From NCBI RefSeq assembly GCF_000285495.1, contig NZ_HE610977.1, positions 479,981-543,980 of the forward strand: DNA of 64,000 bases, in the 5' to 3' direction. Source of the stretch: Oceanobacillus massiliensis str. N'diop (GTDB lineage Bacteria > Bacillota > Bacilli > Bacillales > Amphibacillaceae). The notes under the pieces were generated by a model that was not told the origin of the DNA, ran no database searches, and saw only the letters and a list, made by a program, of their open reading frames with translations. Each line of letters starts with the position of its first letter. Position 1 is the first letter of the stretch. Positions 43,184 through 52,917 of the stretch are shown piece after piece. The translations under genes were made by a program, and so were the position numbers.

Positions 43184-44990
43184 TTCATTGAAAACTCCTT
43201 TTCAATACGAAAAGATTCCTATTGATAAAACGGATGCAGATAACAAGAAGAAAGCCAAGAATATGAAGGCCACACTTAAAGGCATTTGGGATTATTTATC
43301 CGTAGAGAAAGGAAAACTGTTCCTTGTCATTCTAATGGTGATGTTTAGTTCTGGATTAAGCCTTCTCGGTCCTTTTATGGTTGGAATGGCCATAGATGAA
43401 TTTATCGTGACTGGAGAGGCTGCTGGTCTTGGCATTGTCTTAATCTGGCTGATTGTTGTTTATTTATTTCATTCCCTATCGATTTTCCTGCAGAGCTTTT
43501 GGATGATTGGCATTGCCCAAAACACGGTTTACTCCCTGCGCAAGGATTTATTTAAACAATTCCACCGTCTGCCAATCTCCTATTTTGACAAGCGGCAGCA
43601 TGGTGAATTGATGAGTCGTTTGACGAATGACATTGATAATGTAAACAATACCTTAAATTCATCGGTGATACAGATTTTTTCAAGTGTTCTTACCCTTATT
43701 GGAACAATTGCGGTCATGCTTTATTTAAGCCCAATTCTAACCGCTGTTACGATGTCTGTTATTCCAGCCATGTATTTTTCAATGAAATGGATTACTTCCA
43801 GGACCGGTCCGCTTTATAAACTGCAGCAGAAGAAACTGGGAGAGGTGAATGGTTATGTTGAGGAGATTGTCTCCGGACAGCATGTTGTGAAAACCTATTC
43901 TCAAGAGGATAAAGTAATCGGTGAATTCGAGCAGCGAAATGATGAACTGAAGAAAACAGGATTCTGGGCCCAGACAATCGCTGGCTTTGTACCAAAAATC
44001 ATGAACATGCTGAACTTCCTGAGCTTCGGTTTAATCGCATTGATTGGTGGTATTTTAGTTATTGTTTCTGATTCGCAGCTTGTGACAGTCGGTATTATCG
44101 TCATCTTCACAGAGTTTGCACGTCAATTCACGCGTCCATTGAATGAACTTTCTAACCAATTCAACTTACTGTTGTCAGCTATCGCTGGAGCAGAACGGGT
44201 ATTCAGCGTGATGGATGAACCGCAGGAAGAATTGGATGAGGCAGATACAGTGGAGATTTCCACTACAAAAGGCAATATAAAATTTGACCATGTCCGGTTT
44301 GGTTATGAAGATACAGCGATTTTAAAAGATATTAGTTTTGAGGCAAAACCTGGGCAGACTGTTGCCTTCGTTGGTCACACTGGTGCTGGTAAAACAACGA
44401 TCATTAACCTGATCTCCCGCTTTTACAATTATGATGGCGGCAGGATTCTGCTGGATGGTATTGAACTGAAACGAATTAAGAGAAGCAATTTACGTAAACA
44501 TATGGCATTTGTTCTGCAGGATGCTTTTCTCTTCCATGGGACAATCCGCGAAAATATTCGATATGGCAGACTGGATGCGACAGATGAGGAGGTTGAAAAT
44601 GCCGCCAGAGACGCCAATGCACATGAATTTATCATAAACCTCCCTGATGGCTATGAAACGATGCTTGATCAGGATGGCAGTGGTATCAGTCAAGGGCAGA
44701 AGCAGTTGCTCACGATTTCAAGAGCATTGCTTGCAGAGCCGGCGATTCTAATTCTTGATGAAGCTACCAGCAATATCGATACAATTACAGAATTGAAGAT
44801 TCAGGATGCATTAACAAGGCTGATGAAAGGCAGAACAAGCTTTGTCATTGCCCATCGTTTAAATACTATTCAGGAAGCGGATATGATTATCATGCTGGAA
44901 CATGGTCAGATTATCGAAAAAGGCAGCCACGATGAGCTGATTCAACAACAAGGAAAATACTTCAACCTATACAAAGGCCAACTGCAATAG
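43173..44990 (+). CDS. ABC exporter, half 2
   Basis: 606 residues, six membrane segments and an ATPase domain with Walker A GHTGAGKTT, Walker B LILDEATSNID (catalytic Glu present) and a deviating signature ISQGQKQ. The odd signature would pair with the degenerate Walker B of half 1, giving one dead and one live ATP site, as known in asymmetric exporters. ATG at 43173 is 7 nt after AAAGGAG and overlaps the upstream gene by 11 bp. Confidence 0.93.
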   Translation: MRSDSLKTPFQYEKIPIDKTDADNKKKAKNMKATLKGIWDYLSVEKGKLFLVILMVMFSSGLSLLGPFMVGMAIDEFIVTGEAAGLGIVLIWLIVVYLFHSLSIFLQSFWMIGIAQNTVYSLRKDLFKQFHRLPISYFDKRQHGELMSRLTNDIDNVNNTLNSSVIQIFSSVLTLIGTIAVMLYLSPILTAVTMSVIPAMYFSMKWITSRTGPLYKLQQKKLGEVNGYVEEIVSGQHVVKTYSQEDKVIGEFEQRNDELKKTGFWAQTIAGFVPKIMNMLNFLSFGLIALIGGILVIVSDSQLVTVGIIVIFTEFARQFTRPLNELSNQFNLLLSAIAGAERVFSVMDEPQEELDEADTVEISTTKGNIKFDHVRFGYEDTAILKDISFEAKPGQTVAFVGHTGAGKTTIINLISRFYNYDGGRILLDGIELKRIKRSNLRKHMAFVLQDAFLFHGTIRENIRYGRLDATDEEVENAARDANAHEFIINLPDGYETMLDQDGSGISQGQKQLLTISRALLAEPAILILDEATSNIDTITELKIQDALTRLMKGRTSFVIAHRLNTIQEADMIIMLEHGQIIEKGSHDELIQQQGKYFNLYKGQLQ

Positions 44991-44991
44991 G

Positions 44992-45058
44992 TGCCTGTCA
45001 CTTCCCGGTTCTTGTCATAATTTGTCGACAGAGTAATTTTTCCGGGAAGTGACAGGCA
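44992..45058. repeat. Long palindrome of a dispersed repeat
   Basis: TGCCTGTCACTTCCCGG (44992-45008) and its exact inverse (45042-45058) flank a 33-bp loop containing TTTGTCGA. One arm of the same repeat, again followed by TTTGTCGA, is found at 49588-49616. It may end the ABC operon transcript. Confidence 0.75.
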
Positions 45059-45139
45059 ATATGGATAGTGATAGACTGAAAGAAAGCGTGTGCATCAAAG
45101 GATTAATCCATAGATAACTAGTCAATTGAGGTGAATGTC

Positions 45140-45865
45140 ATGGGAAGAAAAGGTAAAATGATTGAAAAGGAAATCGAAAGCAGTTACTTAAATGAACCAA
45201 TGACAATTAAGATTTATCTGCCGGAGTCTTACTCCCCTCTCTTTAAATATAATATCTGTATCATGCAGGATGGAAATGATTATTTTCAAATGGGGAGAGT
45301 TGCAACATTAAGCGATAAGCTGCATAGCAGCAAGGAAATGACGAATACCGTTTTTGCCGGAATCCATTATAAGGATAAGTATGATCGCCGGAAAAAATAC
45401 CATCCAAGCGGGGAACAAAATGATGCCTATACCAAATTCCTTGTCAAAGAGGTCGTTCCGCTTCTTGATGAGATCATCCCTACTTATCATATGGGGCAGT
45501 CGCGGGCATTAATGGGAGATTCCCTGGCAGGGACATTGGCGCTGATGACAGCAATCAGATACCCCAACACATTTGGAAAAGTAGTGATGCAGTCACCTTA
45601 CGTGGATGAAAATGTATTGAGCACTGTCAAGGATGCAGAAAATCTTCATTCCATAGACATTTACCATACTATCGGAAAAGATGAAACGGAAGTCCATATG
45701 ACAGATGGCAATATTGCTGACTTTCTTGAGCCAAACCGTGAATTAAATAAGCAATTGAAGACGAAAGGCACTACCTATTATTATCATGAACTGGAAAATG
45801 GAGACCATTCATGGAAATATTGGCAAAAAGATATGCCGCGTATTCTAGCGACGATGTTCAATTAA
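45140..45865 (+). CDS. yjcH: Esterase-like alpha/beta hydrolase YjcH
   Basis: 241 residues of the enterochelin-esterase-like (YbbA/Fes) group, with QDGNDYFQMGR, nucleophile motif MGDSLAGTLA and C-terminal His in ENGDHSWKYW. Order and sequence match B. subtilis yjcH-yjcG-yjcF. Start ATG at 45140 behind TTGAGGTGA; a GTG three codons up lies inside that site. Substrate unknown. Confidence 0.85.
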   Translation: MGRKGKMIEKEIESSYLNEPMTIKIYLPESYSPLFKYNICIMQDGNDYFQMGRVATLSDKLHSSKEMTNTVFAGIHYKDKYDRRKKYHPSGEQNDAYTKFLVKEVVPLLDEIIPTYHMGQSRALMGDSLAGTLALMTAIRYPNTFGKVVMQSPYVDENVLSTVKDAENLHSIDIYHTIGKDETEVHMTDGNIADFLEPNRELNKQLKTKGTTYYYHELENGDHSWKYWQKDMPRILATMFN

Positions 45866-45991
45866 TTTTTTCTTAAGCATTTTTTTGCTATACTGATTGC
45901 TATACTGATTGCTGAATTGAATTGAATTGGAAATTGAAACAGAATAATCGATACTTGCTACATGATAAAAATTTAGGCAGGAGGTTTTCTT
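45866..45991. repeat. Short tandem repeats upstream of yjcG
   Basis: TGCTATACTGAT is repeated twice followed by a partial copy, then GAATT is repeated three times (about 45886-45930). Simple slippage repeats in an intergenic stretch. Confidence 0.55.
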
Positions 45992-46504
45992 ATGAATTAC
46001 GGTATTGCTATTTTCCCTTCGAAGCCGATCCAAGACCAGGCAAATGCTTTCAGAAAACGTTATGACCCTCATTATTCTTTGATTCCACCTCATATTACCC
46101 TAAAGGAATCATTCAAGGCGAACGATGAAATGCTTGATAATATAACGACAGAACTTAAACGTATTGCCGACGCAGCAGCACCTTTTCAAATCAATATCAA
46201 CAAAGTCAGAACCTTTTCGCCTGTCACAAACACGATCTATTTTAAGGTGGAGCCCGTTCAGCCGCTTTTGGATCTGCAAGCATTGATGCATAAAGGTATA
46301 TTCGAAGATACCAATACGCATACATTTGTGCCGCACATCACAATTGCCCAGGACCTTGTGCATGACGAATTTATGGATGTTCTTGGAAGGCTTCAAATGG
46401 AGGAATTCCATTTTGAGGATACTGTAGATCGTTTCCAATTGCTTTACCAGCTTGAAAATGGTTCATGGACCGTTTACGATACATTTGTTTTTAGAAAGGA
46501 ATAG
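45992..46504 (+). CDS. yjcG: 2H phosphoesterase family protein YjcG
   Basis: 170 residues with the two H-x-T/S motifs of the 2H superfamily: PPHITLKE and VPHITIAQ. Start MNYGIAIFPSKPIQDQ fits B. subtilis YjcG. ATG follows AGGAGGTTTTCTT. Natural substrate not established. It forms an operon with the next gene, 2 bp apart. Confidence 0.92.
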   Translation: MNYGIAIFPSKPIQDQANAFRKRYDPHYSLIPPHITLKESFKANDEMLDNITTELKRIADAAAPFQININKVRTFSPVTNTIYFKVEPVQPLLDLQALMHKGIFEDTNTHTFVPHITIAQDLVHDEFMDVLGRLQMEEFHFEDTVDRFQLLYQLENGSWTVYDTFVFRKE

Positions 46505-46506
46505 GT

Positions 46507-46932
46507 ATGGAAATAAAAATTGTAGAGACAAGAGAAGAATTAGAGCATGTATATAAAATAAGAATGAACGTATTTGTTAACGAACAAAATGTCCCTCCGG
46601 AAGAAGAGCTGGATGAACACGATGCAACGGCAACCCATTTCATCGCCTATGATAATGGATTGCCAGTAGCTGCGAGCCGGCTCCGATTTGTGGAAGAATA
46701 CGGGAAACTTGAACGTATTTGCGTAGCTAAAGAACATCGTGGTAAATCCATCGGCAAGCAAGTCATCCTTGAAATGGAAAAGGTCATCCGGGATAAGGAT
46801 TATAAAAAAGCAAAGCTGAATGCCCAAACACATGCTGAAAATTTTTATAAGAAGCTTGGATACGAAACCATCTCTGGTGAGTTTCTCGATGCCGGCATTC
46901 CGCATGTCACCATGGTAAAACAAATGAAATGA
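46507..46932 (+). CDS. yjcF: GNAT N-acetyltransferase YjcF
   Basis: 141-residue acetyltransferase: N-terminal EIKIVETREELEHVYKIRM and the acetyl-CoA loop VAKEHRGKSIGKQVI (about 77-90), with LNAQTHAENFYKKLGY as the C-terminal arm. It matches YjcF. Substrate unknown. Confidence 0.92.
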   Translation: MEIKIVETREELEHVYKIRMNVFVNEQNVPPEEELDEHDATATHFIAYDNGLPVAASRLRFVEEYGKLERICVAKEHRGKSIGKQVILEMEKVIRDKDYKKAKLNAQTHAENFYKKLGYETISGEFLDAGIPHVTMVKQMK

Positions 46933-46933
46933 T

Positions 46934-46962
46934 GCGTACCACGCTAGTCGTGGTGCGTTTTT
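46934..46962 (+). terminator. Terminator of yjcG-yjcF
   Basis: GCGTACCACG, loop, CGTGGTGCG followed by TTTTTCTTTTT. Confidence 0.85.
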
Positions 46963-47047
46963 CTTTTTGCAAAATTGGTCCCATACATGATTAATTATTT
47001 CCTGGTTACAATAAACCTTGAATGTTTTTTATGAGAGGACTAGGCTT

Positions 47048-47758
47048 ATGTCGGATTACTTTTCCATGTTTATTGAAACATTATTTGGCTTTTTGGCATT
47101 ATTTATCTTAACTAAAATTCTTGGTAAGACACAGATTAACCAGATTACACCTTTTGACTTCATTTCAGCTCTTCTATTAGGTGAACTGGTTGGAAATGCA
47201 CTGTTCGATCCTGAATCCGGCATTCCAGAAATATGCTTTGTACTGATTGTTTACGGTGTATTAATGTACGTTTCAGAAATTATTACACAAAAATTTAAAA
47301 GAACAAGACATCTAATCGAAGGAAGTCCATCCATTGTCATCTATAACGGCAAGCTTATCCGTGACACCATGAAAAAAAACAAACTCGATATCAACCAGCT
47401 GCAGCACTTGCTGCGGGCAAAAGATATCTTCTCATTACAGGAAGTCGAATTTGCAATATTGGAAGCGAACGGGACTTTATCCGTCTTGAAAAAGTCAGAT
47501 TATCAGTCCCCTAATCGAAAAGATCTTATGCTCGCTCCACTGGAGGTTCATTTACCGATTACCTTAATCAATGACGGCGAAATCATTTTCGATAATCTAA
47601 GGGAAAAGAATCTGACAGAAGATTGGTTGCTCGAAGCAATAAACAAGCAGGGATTCCAGCATATTACAGATATCTTCTATGCGGAATATGCAGAGAACAA
47701 AGAACTGTTTATCCTCCCCTATCATAACCGAAACCATCAAAAATGGAATATGAAATAA
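47048..47758 (+). CDS. DUF421 membrane protein (YetF-like)
   Basis: 236 residues: three N-terminal membrane segments (about 5-24, 38-56, 60-80), then the soluble DUF421/YetF domain with GSPSIVIYNGKLI and LLRAKDIFSLQEVEFAILE. Members occur in spore-formers and include germination-related SpoVAF-neighbour types, but the role of most is unknown. ATG at 47048 follows GAGAGGA; the frame opens earlier at a TTG. Confidence 0.88.
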   Translation: MSDYFSMFIETLFGFLALFILTKILGKTQINQITPFDFISALLLGELVGNALFDPESGIPEICFVLIVYGVLMYVSEIITQKFKRTRHLIEGSPSIVIYNGKLIRDTMKKNKLDINQLQHLLRAKDIFSLQEVEFAILEANGTLSVLKKSDYQSPNRKDLMLAPLEVHLPITLINDGEIIFDNLREKNLTEDWLLEAINKQGFQHITDIFYAEYAENKELFILPYHNRNHQKWNMK

Positions 47759-47787
47759 AAAACACTCCAATCAATGGAGTGTTTTTT
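47757..47787. terminator. Bidirectional terminator
   Basis: AAAAAACACTCCA and TGGAGTGTTTTTT form a perfect stem between two convergent genes. Confidence 0.88.
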
Positions 47788-47804
47788 CGCCTTGCTTATG
47801 CTTT

Positions 47805-48056
47805 TTATGCTTTGTCATTGAAAAGATTGCCTTTGCCTGTCAGTTCCCCAAATAGGGCGTGTGAAGCGTTTTGCAGTTTCGTTTCTTGTTGCTGCTGCCT
47901 GTTTAAGGAATCATATTTGCTTGAGATTTCCTGATGCCTGTTATCCAAGATAACTTTAAAGGGACGTTCAATGAAATGTTTGTTTTCTTTTTCCTGTACA
48001 ACCCGCTTATGATAGTCATTATACTGATAATGATCAACCGGTAATATGTAGCCCAT
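47805..48056 (-). CDS. Small conserved hypothetical protein
   Basis: 83 residues, Gln/Asn/Lys-rich, with MGYILPVDHYQYNDYHKRV at its start and a central RQQQQETK. ATG at 48056 behind GAGGTGAGAGGG. No membrane part. It lies next to coat genes, but no function can be assigned. Confidence 0.65.
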   Translation of the reverse strand: MGYILPVDHYQYNDYHKRVVQEKENKHFIERPFKVILDNRHQEISSKYDSLNRQQQQETKLQNASHALFGELTGKGNLFNDKA

Positions 48057-48270
48057 CCCTCTCACCTCGCATCAAAATTAGTTGCAATAATATTCGCATA
48101 AAAGATTTGCTTTATGACCGTCATTGAACTTCTCTATTCCTCTATACCCGTTTTAAAAAGAAATAACCTCTTATTTCTAATTTATTTTATTTATTCTTTT
48201 ATCATTATATGCAGCGACGGCATATTTTCCTCTTCATGGAGCACGGACAAAAATTCCTATATATGCCCAC

Positions 48271-48297
48271 ACCATCTAGGTGATGACACATATCCTA
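48271..48297 (+). promoter_or_regulatory. Candidate sigma-K promoter of the coat gene
   Basis: An AC dinucleotide at 48271, a 16-bp spacer and CATATCCTA (48289-48297) match the sigma-K pattern (AC...CATAnnnTA) 40 nt before a coat gene, which fits late mother-cell expression. Confidence 0.55.
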
Positions 48298-48337
48298 TAA
48301 GGAAAGTAAATTCATTTATCGAAAGGAGTTATTTTTC

Positions 48338-48808
48338 ATGGGTTGTGGAAAAAATTTTGATACAGGAAACTGTGTAGCAGATATTTTAAAAGACATCGTG
48401 GAAGCACAAAATGATATCGTGGAAAATTGCTGTGATACCAGTTGTGACCAATCCATCAGTGATCTCTTAGGTGAGTCTGATAGTGGAAATGGTTTAGATA
48501 CAGTACCAGTGATTTTATATTGCAAGGACTGTAAGCCATTTAAAGGATTTGGTGCTCCAAAAGACAATGGGCACATCGGTGATATCGTAGCGAGTTTTAT
48601 TTTCCGGGTGAAAAAGGTCGACGATGATAACTGTGCTGTTCTTGAATTGCTATTAAAGAATGGTGAAAATTGCGGACATGATCATATGAAAGACCCAGCA
48701 GATCAAAGCACACATCAACTCGAAGCAACAGGAATCTGTATCACCGTTAGTCTTGACTGCTTCTGTCATGTTACTTGTCTTCCAGCAGTCAGTGCATTTA
48801 ATAACTAA
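48338..48808 (+). CDS. Spore coat protein, CotY/CotZ family
   Basis: 156 residues, Cys-rich (CCDTSCDQS, YCKDCKP, NCGHDHM, DCFCHVTC), typical of the outer coat/crust or exosporium CotY/CotZ family that forms disulfide-linked arrays. ATG after GAAAGGAGTTATTTTTC. Sigma-K-like promoter upstream and a strong terminator downstream: a single-gene unit. Confidence 0.92.
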   Translation: MGCGKNFDTGNCVADILKDIVEAQNDIVENCCDTSCDQSISDLLGESDSGNGLDTVPVILYCKDCKPFKGFGAPKDNGHIGDIVASFIFRVKKVDDDNCAVLELLLKNGENCGHDHMKDPADQSTHQLEATGICITVSLDCFCHVTCLPAVSAFNN

Positions 48809-48817
48809 TCCACTTCA

Positions 48818-48860
48818 AAACACCATTAAGGAGACTTTCTCCTCTAATGGTGTTTTTTTA
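48818..48860 (+). terminator. Terminator of the coat gene
   Basis: AAAACACCATTA and TAATGGTGTTTT around a second inner stem (GGAGA/TCTCC), followed by TTTT. Confidence 0.85.
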
Positions 48861-49048
48861 ATTTTTGATTTAGTTGAGACTATACCTGCTATCTCCAGAC
48901 ATTTAAAGTTTAAAATCGCAATAAATACACGCAGTCTCCTTGGAATTCCCCAAAGATTCTGCGTGCATGTCAAGCTTCCCTGGGCAGCAGGAAAGCAACA
49001 AATATAAACCAAGCTGCCGTTTTCCAGTAGCCGTGAAAAGCGTCCTAT

Positions 49049-49519
49049 CTAAAATCCCAATAGCTGAACTTCATTTATATCATCGAGCAGTACTTGAATC
49101 GGTGTTTTTCTGTTGCTGGCTTTTATTATTACATTTTTGTCTTCCATTCCGAGCACGACGCCGCGGTATGTTCTCCCATTGGCTTTTATTTCACACCTTA
49201 CCTTTGGTGCATATTCAGGCCGATCCAGGAAATAATTGATTCGTTCTCGTACATTCATTTCCTTGAAATTCTTTTTGTTTTCCGGCTCCTTTACAGAATC
49301 CGATTTGATAGCAGTAGGGGCATTTCCCTTAAAACTATTCTGAAAAGATGACTGTCGTCTTTTTGCCTTCTGCGGTGCCACAGCTTCTTCAGCTGTTTTT
49401 TCGACGTTATCTTTTTTCTTATTGCTCATATAATGGTGCTGCATCGGTGCCTGTGCTGTCCCAATGTCAGGCTGATGAATATAAAGCAGTGGGTCATTGG
49501 CAAATTTCTTCTTCACCAT
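49049..49519 (-). CDS. cotO: Spore coat protein CotO family
   Basis: 156 residues. A variable, Lys/Gln-rich N-terminal part precedes the conserved C-terminal domain (about 88-156: NVRERINYFLDRPEYAPKVR, GRTYRGVVLGMEDKNVIIK, INEVQLLGF) of CotO, a coat assembly protein dependent on CotE in B. subtilis. Convergent with the CotY/CotZ-type gene. Confidence 0.82.
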   Translation of the reverse strand: MVKKKFANDPLLYIHQPDIGTAQAPMQHHYMSNKKKDNVEKTAEEAVAPQKAKRRQSSFQNSFKGNAPTAIKSDSVKEPENKKNFKEMNVRERINYFLDRPEYAPKVRCEIKANGRTYRGVVLGMEDKNVIIKASNRKTPIQVLLDDINEVQLLGF

Positions 49520-49587
49520 CTATCCATCTCTCCTTCCTTTATTCCTCAACCCATTATATGAACCCAGTAAATGAAATGTTAAAAGTA

Positions 49588-49605
49588 GGTGCCTGTCACT
49601 TCCCG
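49588..49605 (+). repeat. Single arm of the dispersed palindromic repeat
   Basis: GGTGCCTGTCACTTCCCG, identical to the arm at 44990-45007, here without its inverse partner. Confidence 0.7.
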
Positions 49606-49614
49606 ATTTTTGTC

Positions 49615-49648
49615 GAATAAAAAACACCTTCCTGGTTCGGTAAGGTGC
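49615..49648 (-). terminator. Terminator of the mgtE locus
   Basis: On the minus strand GCACCTTA, loop and AAGGTGT followed by TTTTTATTC. Confidence 0.8.
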
Positions 49649-49659
49649 TTGCTTCCATG

Positions 49660-51046
49660 TTACATAAGATAGCCCATAAATGCGGTGGCCATTCCAAAGT
49701 AAATGAGTATGGATATGATGTCATTTATGGTTGTAATAAATGGCCCTGATGCTACTGCAGGATCAATATGGAATCTGTGCATAATCATCGGTATTAGTGA
49801 TCCAGCTAATGTAGCAACAATCAGAGACGCCATTATAGAGAATCCTACAAGGAATCCAAGATAGATATTTCCTTGCCAAACGTAAATCACAATAGCCAGC
49901 AGAACACCACAGATGGAGCCGGTAATAATCCCGGTTGCCGCTTCACGAATAATTAATTTCATCTTTCCCTGGTTGCCATAGTCCCCTGTTGCAATACCAC
50001 GAACAGCAACCGCCAATGCCTGTGTGCCAGTATTTCCGGCCATCCCGGCAATCAGCGGAATGAAGATGGCAAGTACGGCCACCTGATCCAAAGTTGCCTC
50101 AAATCTTCCAATAAGGCTTGCTGTGAAAAGCCCAAGGAACGATAGGATAATCAGCCAAGGGAGACGCCTTTTGGCCGATGTAAATGCTGTGTCATCCACT
50201 TTATCGGTATCTGACATCGCTGCCAGTCTGGAATAGTCCTCGCTCGCCTCTTCTTCCATAACGTCGAGGATATCATCGACTGTAATGATTCCCAGCAGAT
50301 GATTTTGAAAGTCAACAACAGGTAATGCTAGGAAGTCATAGTCTCTAAACATTTGAGCCACTTCCTCCTGGTTTTTAGCAACAGATGCCGCGACGACTTG
50401 TGTGCTCATTATCTCTTCGACTAAGATTTCATCATCAGCCACAATCAGATCTCGAATCGATACGACCCCAACAAGCTGTTTATCATCATTAAGTACAAAT
50501 AAATAGTAAATGGTTTCTGCGTCCGGCGCTTCTTTTTTCAAAAAGCTGCATCGTTTCTTTTACCGTTTGATCCTGGAAGATAGCAACATACTCGGTCGTC
50601 ATTATACTACCGGCTGTCTTCTCTTCATAGTGCAGTAATTTTTTGATTTCATCAGCAGCTTCTTTATCCATTATTGTCAGGAAACTGGCTACTTCTTCTT
50701 TATCCAGCTCATTCAATATGTCTACCGCATCATCGGCAGGCATTTCAGAAAACACCATCGCAGCCAGGCGTGGATGCATTTCAGTAAAATACTCCGTTAC
50801 ATTTTCCAAATCGATATTAATCATGATTTCAGCAAGCTCTTCAGGAGATAAGTACTTATAAATATTGATCCTATATTCTTTTTCCTGTTCCTTAAAAAAC
50901 ATGGCCTGATCGTATGGATGCATCTCAAGAAAATCCTCACGGAATGATTCGATATCATTATTGGATAATGAGGATTGTACTTTAAGGAAATATTCCTGGT
51001 ATTTCTCTTCATATTGTTCTTGATAGTTATGATGACTCTTTCCCAT
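49660..51046 (-). pseudogene. mgtE: Magnesium transporter MgtE, frameshifted
   Basis: The two halves of MgtE lie in different frames. The N-terminal superhelical domain and first CBS part start at ATG 51046 behind AGGAAGTGAGG. The second CBS domain and five membrane segments (LPWLIILSFLGLF to the C-terminus, with AGNTGTQALAVAVRG) end at 49660. The switch falls at about 50530-50545, where CAGCTTTTTGAAAAAAG carries one T too many; removing it restores ...QLLKKEAPDAETIYYLFV. It is either a real recent mutation or a sequence error in a T run. Confidence 0.85.
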
Positions 51047-51274
51047 ATCCTCACTTCCTCTCTGGCATAAAATAGACAATAATTTAAACTACTTTCCCTT
51101 TATCGCCTTCATTAAACAATAGGCTGCTTCTTTTAAGTATGAAAACAAAATAATATCCTGTAAAATGGATAACAATATCCGTATATAGTATGTGGAATTT
51201 CATCACGTTTCCACCGGATTATATTAAATAATATTATAGAAGAATGCAACCATAAATTGATAAGGGGTTTTTTC

Positions 51275-52015
51275 ATGAAAATTGATGTGGTCGGAGATGT
51301 TCATGGCTGTATCGATGAGCTGCAGGCGCTCTTTTTGAAAATGGGATATGTCTTCGAAAAAGACATCTATATTCACCCACATGGAAGAATTCCTGTATTT
51401 GTCGGGGATATTACAGACCGCGGACCGGATTCGATAGCTGTCATTAAACTTGTTTACAACATGGTCGTTAAACAGCAAAAGGCACTCTATGTACCCGGAA
51501 ACCATTGCAATAAACTCTATCGTTTCTTCTTAGGAAATAAAGTACAGGAAAAACATGGCCTGGAAACAACTGCAGCCGAGTATCGCGCCCTGCCTGCGCG
51601 CGAACAGAAATTTATCAGTCATCAGTTTATTACATTATATGAACAGGCGCCACTCTATCTTCAGATTCCTGAGCTAAACGTCATCATTGCCCATGCCGGC
51701 ATCAAAGAAAGCCTGATTGGCCGAACCGATAAGAAGGTAAAAACCTTCGTATTGTACGGTGATATCTCAGGAGAATTTGATACAGATGGACGCCCTATTC
51801 GCAGGGACTGGGCAAAGCATTATCAAGGAGACAGATGGATTGTGTATGGACATACTCCTGTAAAGGAGCCCAGAATGGTCAACAAAACCATCAACATTGA
51901 CACAGGCTGTGTTTTTGGCAATAAACTGACGGCCTTCCGCTTACCGGAGGAGGAAACAGTTACCGTACCCTCCAATCAAGCCTTGCTCGAGGAAAAGTTC
52001 AGACATTTTTCTTAA
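51275..52015 (+). CDS. prpE: Bis(5'-nucleosyl)-tetraphosphatase PrpE
   Basis: 246-residue metallophosphatase. Metal and phosphate motifs: [36 protein letters not shown] and YGHTPV. B. subtilis PrpE hydrolyses Ap4A symmetrically and affects germination. ATG at 51275 after GATAAGGGG. It matches its yjb-region position next to yjbO. Confidence 0.93.
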   Translation: MKIDVVGDVHGCIDELQALFLKMGYVFEKDIYIHPHGRIPVFVGDITDRGPDSIAVIKLVYNMVVKQQKALYVPGNHCNKLYRFFLGNKVQEKHGLETTAAEYRALPAREQKFISHQFITLYEQAPLYLQIPELNVIIAHAGIKESLIGRTDKKVKTFVLYGDISGEFDTDGRPIRRDWAKHYQGDRWIVYGHTPVKEPRMVNKTINIDTGCVFGNKLTAFRLPEEETVTVPSNQALLEEKFRHFS

Positions 52016-52897
52016 GCTCAATTCCCTGTAGCAGCAGTTTCATATCCTCGGGCAGCTCCACTTGCAGATGAATAGCCCGCTTTGTAAGCGGGTGTCTAAA
52101 GTTTAAATCAAAACAATGCAATGCTTGTCTGCCCATTAACTGTAAGGTGCCGCCATAAAGGTCGTCACCCGCCAGCGGATATCCCTCATTAGAGAAATGC
52201 ACCCGAATCTGGTGAGTTCTTCCCGTTTCCAGTTCAACCTCTACCAGGCTGTGGCCGGCCAGCTCCTGCAATTTTTTATAATGGGTGACTGCCCGCCTGC
52301 CCGAATCATTTACTTCCCGTTCGATAATGGAACCCGCTTTCCTGGCTATCGGTGCATCGATTGTTCCTTTGGTCTGGGGGACCCCTTCCACAACAGCCAT
52401 ATATTTACGGTTTATCTTGGCTGCTTTCTGAGCTTCTGAAAACAGCGAATGCGTATAGCGATCCTTCGCAATCAGGACAAGACCAGAGGTATTTGCATCC
52501 AATCTGGTTACGACATGGACGGTAGAATCATTCCTGCCGCAGGACCTGTAATAGGCAATCAATCCATTCGCCAAAGTCCCGGTGAAGTGCTGCGGCGACG
52601 GCATGGTAGCCATTCCTGGAGGTTTATTTATGACGATGACTGCCTCATCTTCATATACGATATCCAAATCTATTTTTCCGGTTTTAATGCTGCACTGACC
52701 TTTTCTTTTGGAAAACGAATCTCCAGCACATCACCCGCCGATAATGCATAGCGTACGTTTTTCTCGACCCCGTTCACCTGGATGTTCTTTCGTTCGAGCT
52801 TTACTGCTGTCAAGATTCTTCTGGAAAACCCATGAATTTTTTGTAAATACTCACGGATAATCATCCCATCATACTGTTCGTCGATGATCCACTTCAT
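51999..52897 (-). pseudogene. yjbO: RluA-type pseudouridine synthase YjbO, frameshifted
   Basis: An S4 domain part (52897-52670, SRRILTAVKLERKNIQVNG) and the catalytic part (52667-51999, with the catalytic Asp in HVVTRLDANTSGLVLIA and LETGRTHQIRVH) sit in adjacent frames. At the joint GAAAAATAG creates a stop; one more A would read EKIDLDIVYEDEAV and give a normal protein of about 298 residues. It overlaps prpE by 17 bp at the 3' ends. Confidence 0.88.
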
Positions 52898-52917
52898 TTC
52901 AATTCTGCCTCACATTC

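Noticed and set aside
50525-50550. Programmed frameshift in mgtE
   Set aside because: The needed shift is +1, the sequence CTTTTTGAAAAAAG is not a known +1 site, and two similar homopolymer breaks lie nearby, so mutation or sequence error is simpler.
51047-51256. M-box magnesium riboswitch upstream of mgtE
   Set aside because: The expected conserved blocks are absent in this 210-bp stretch.
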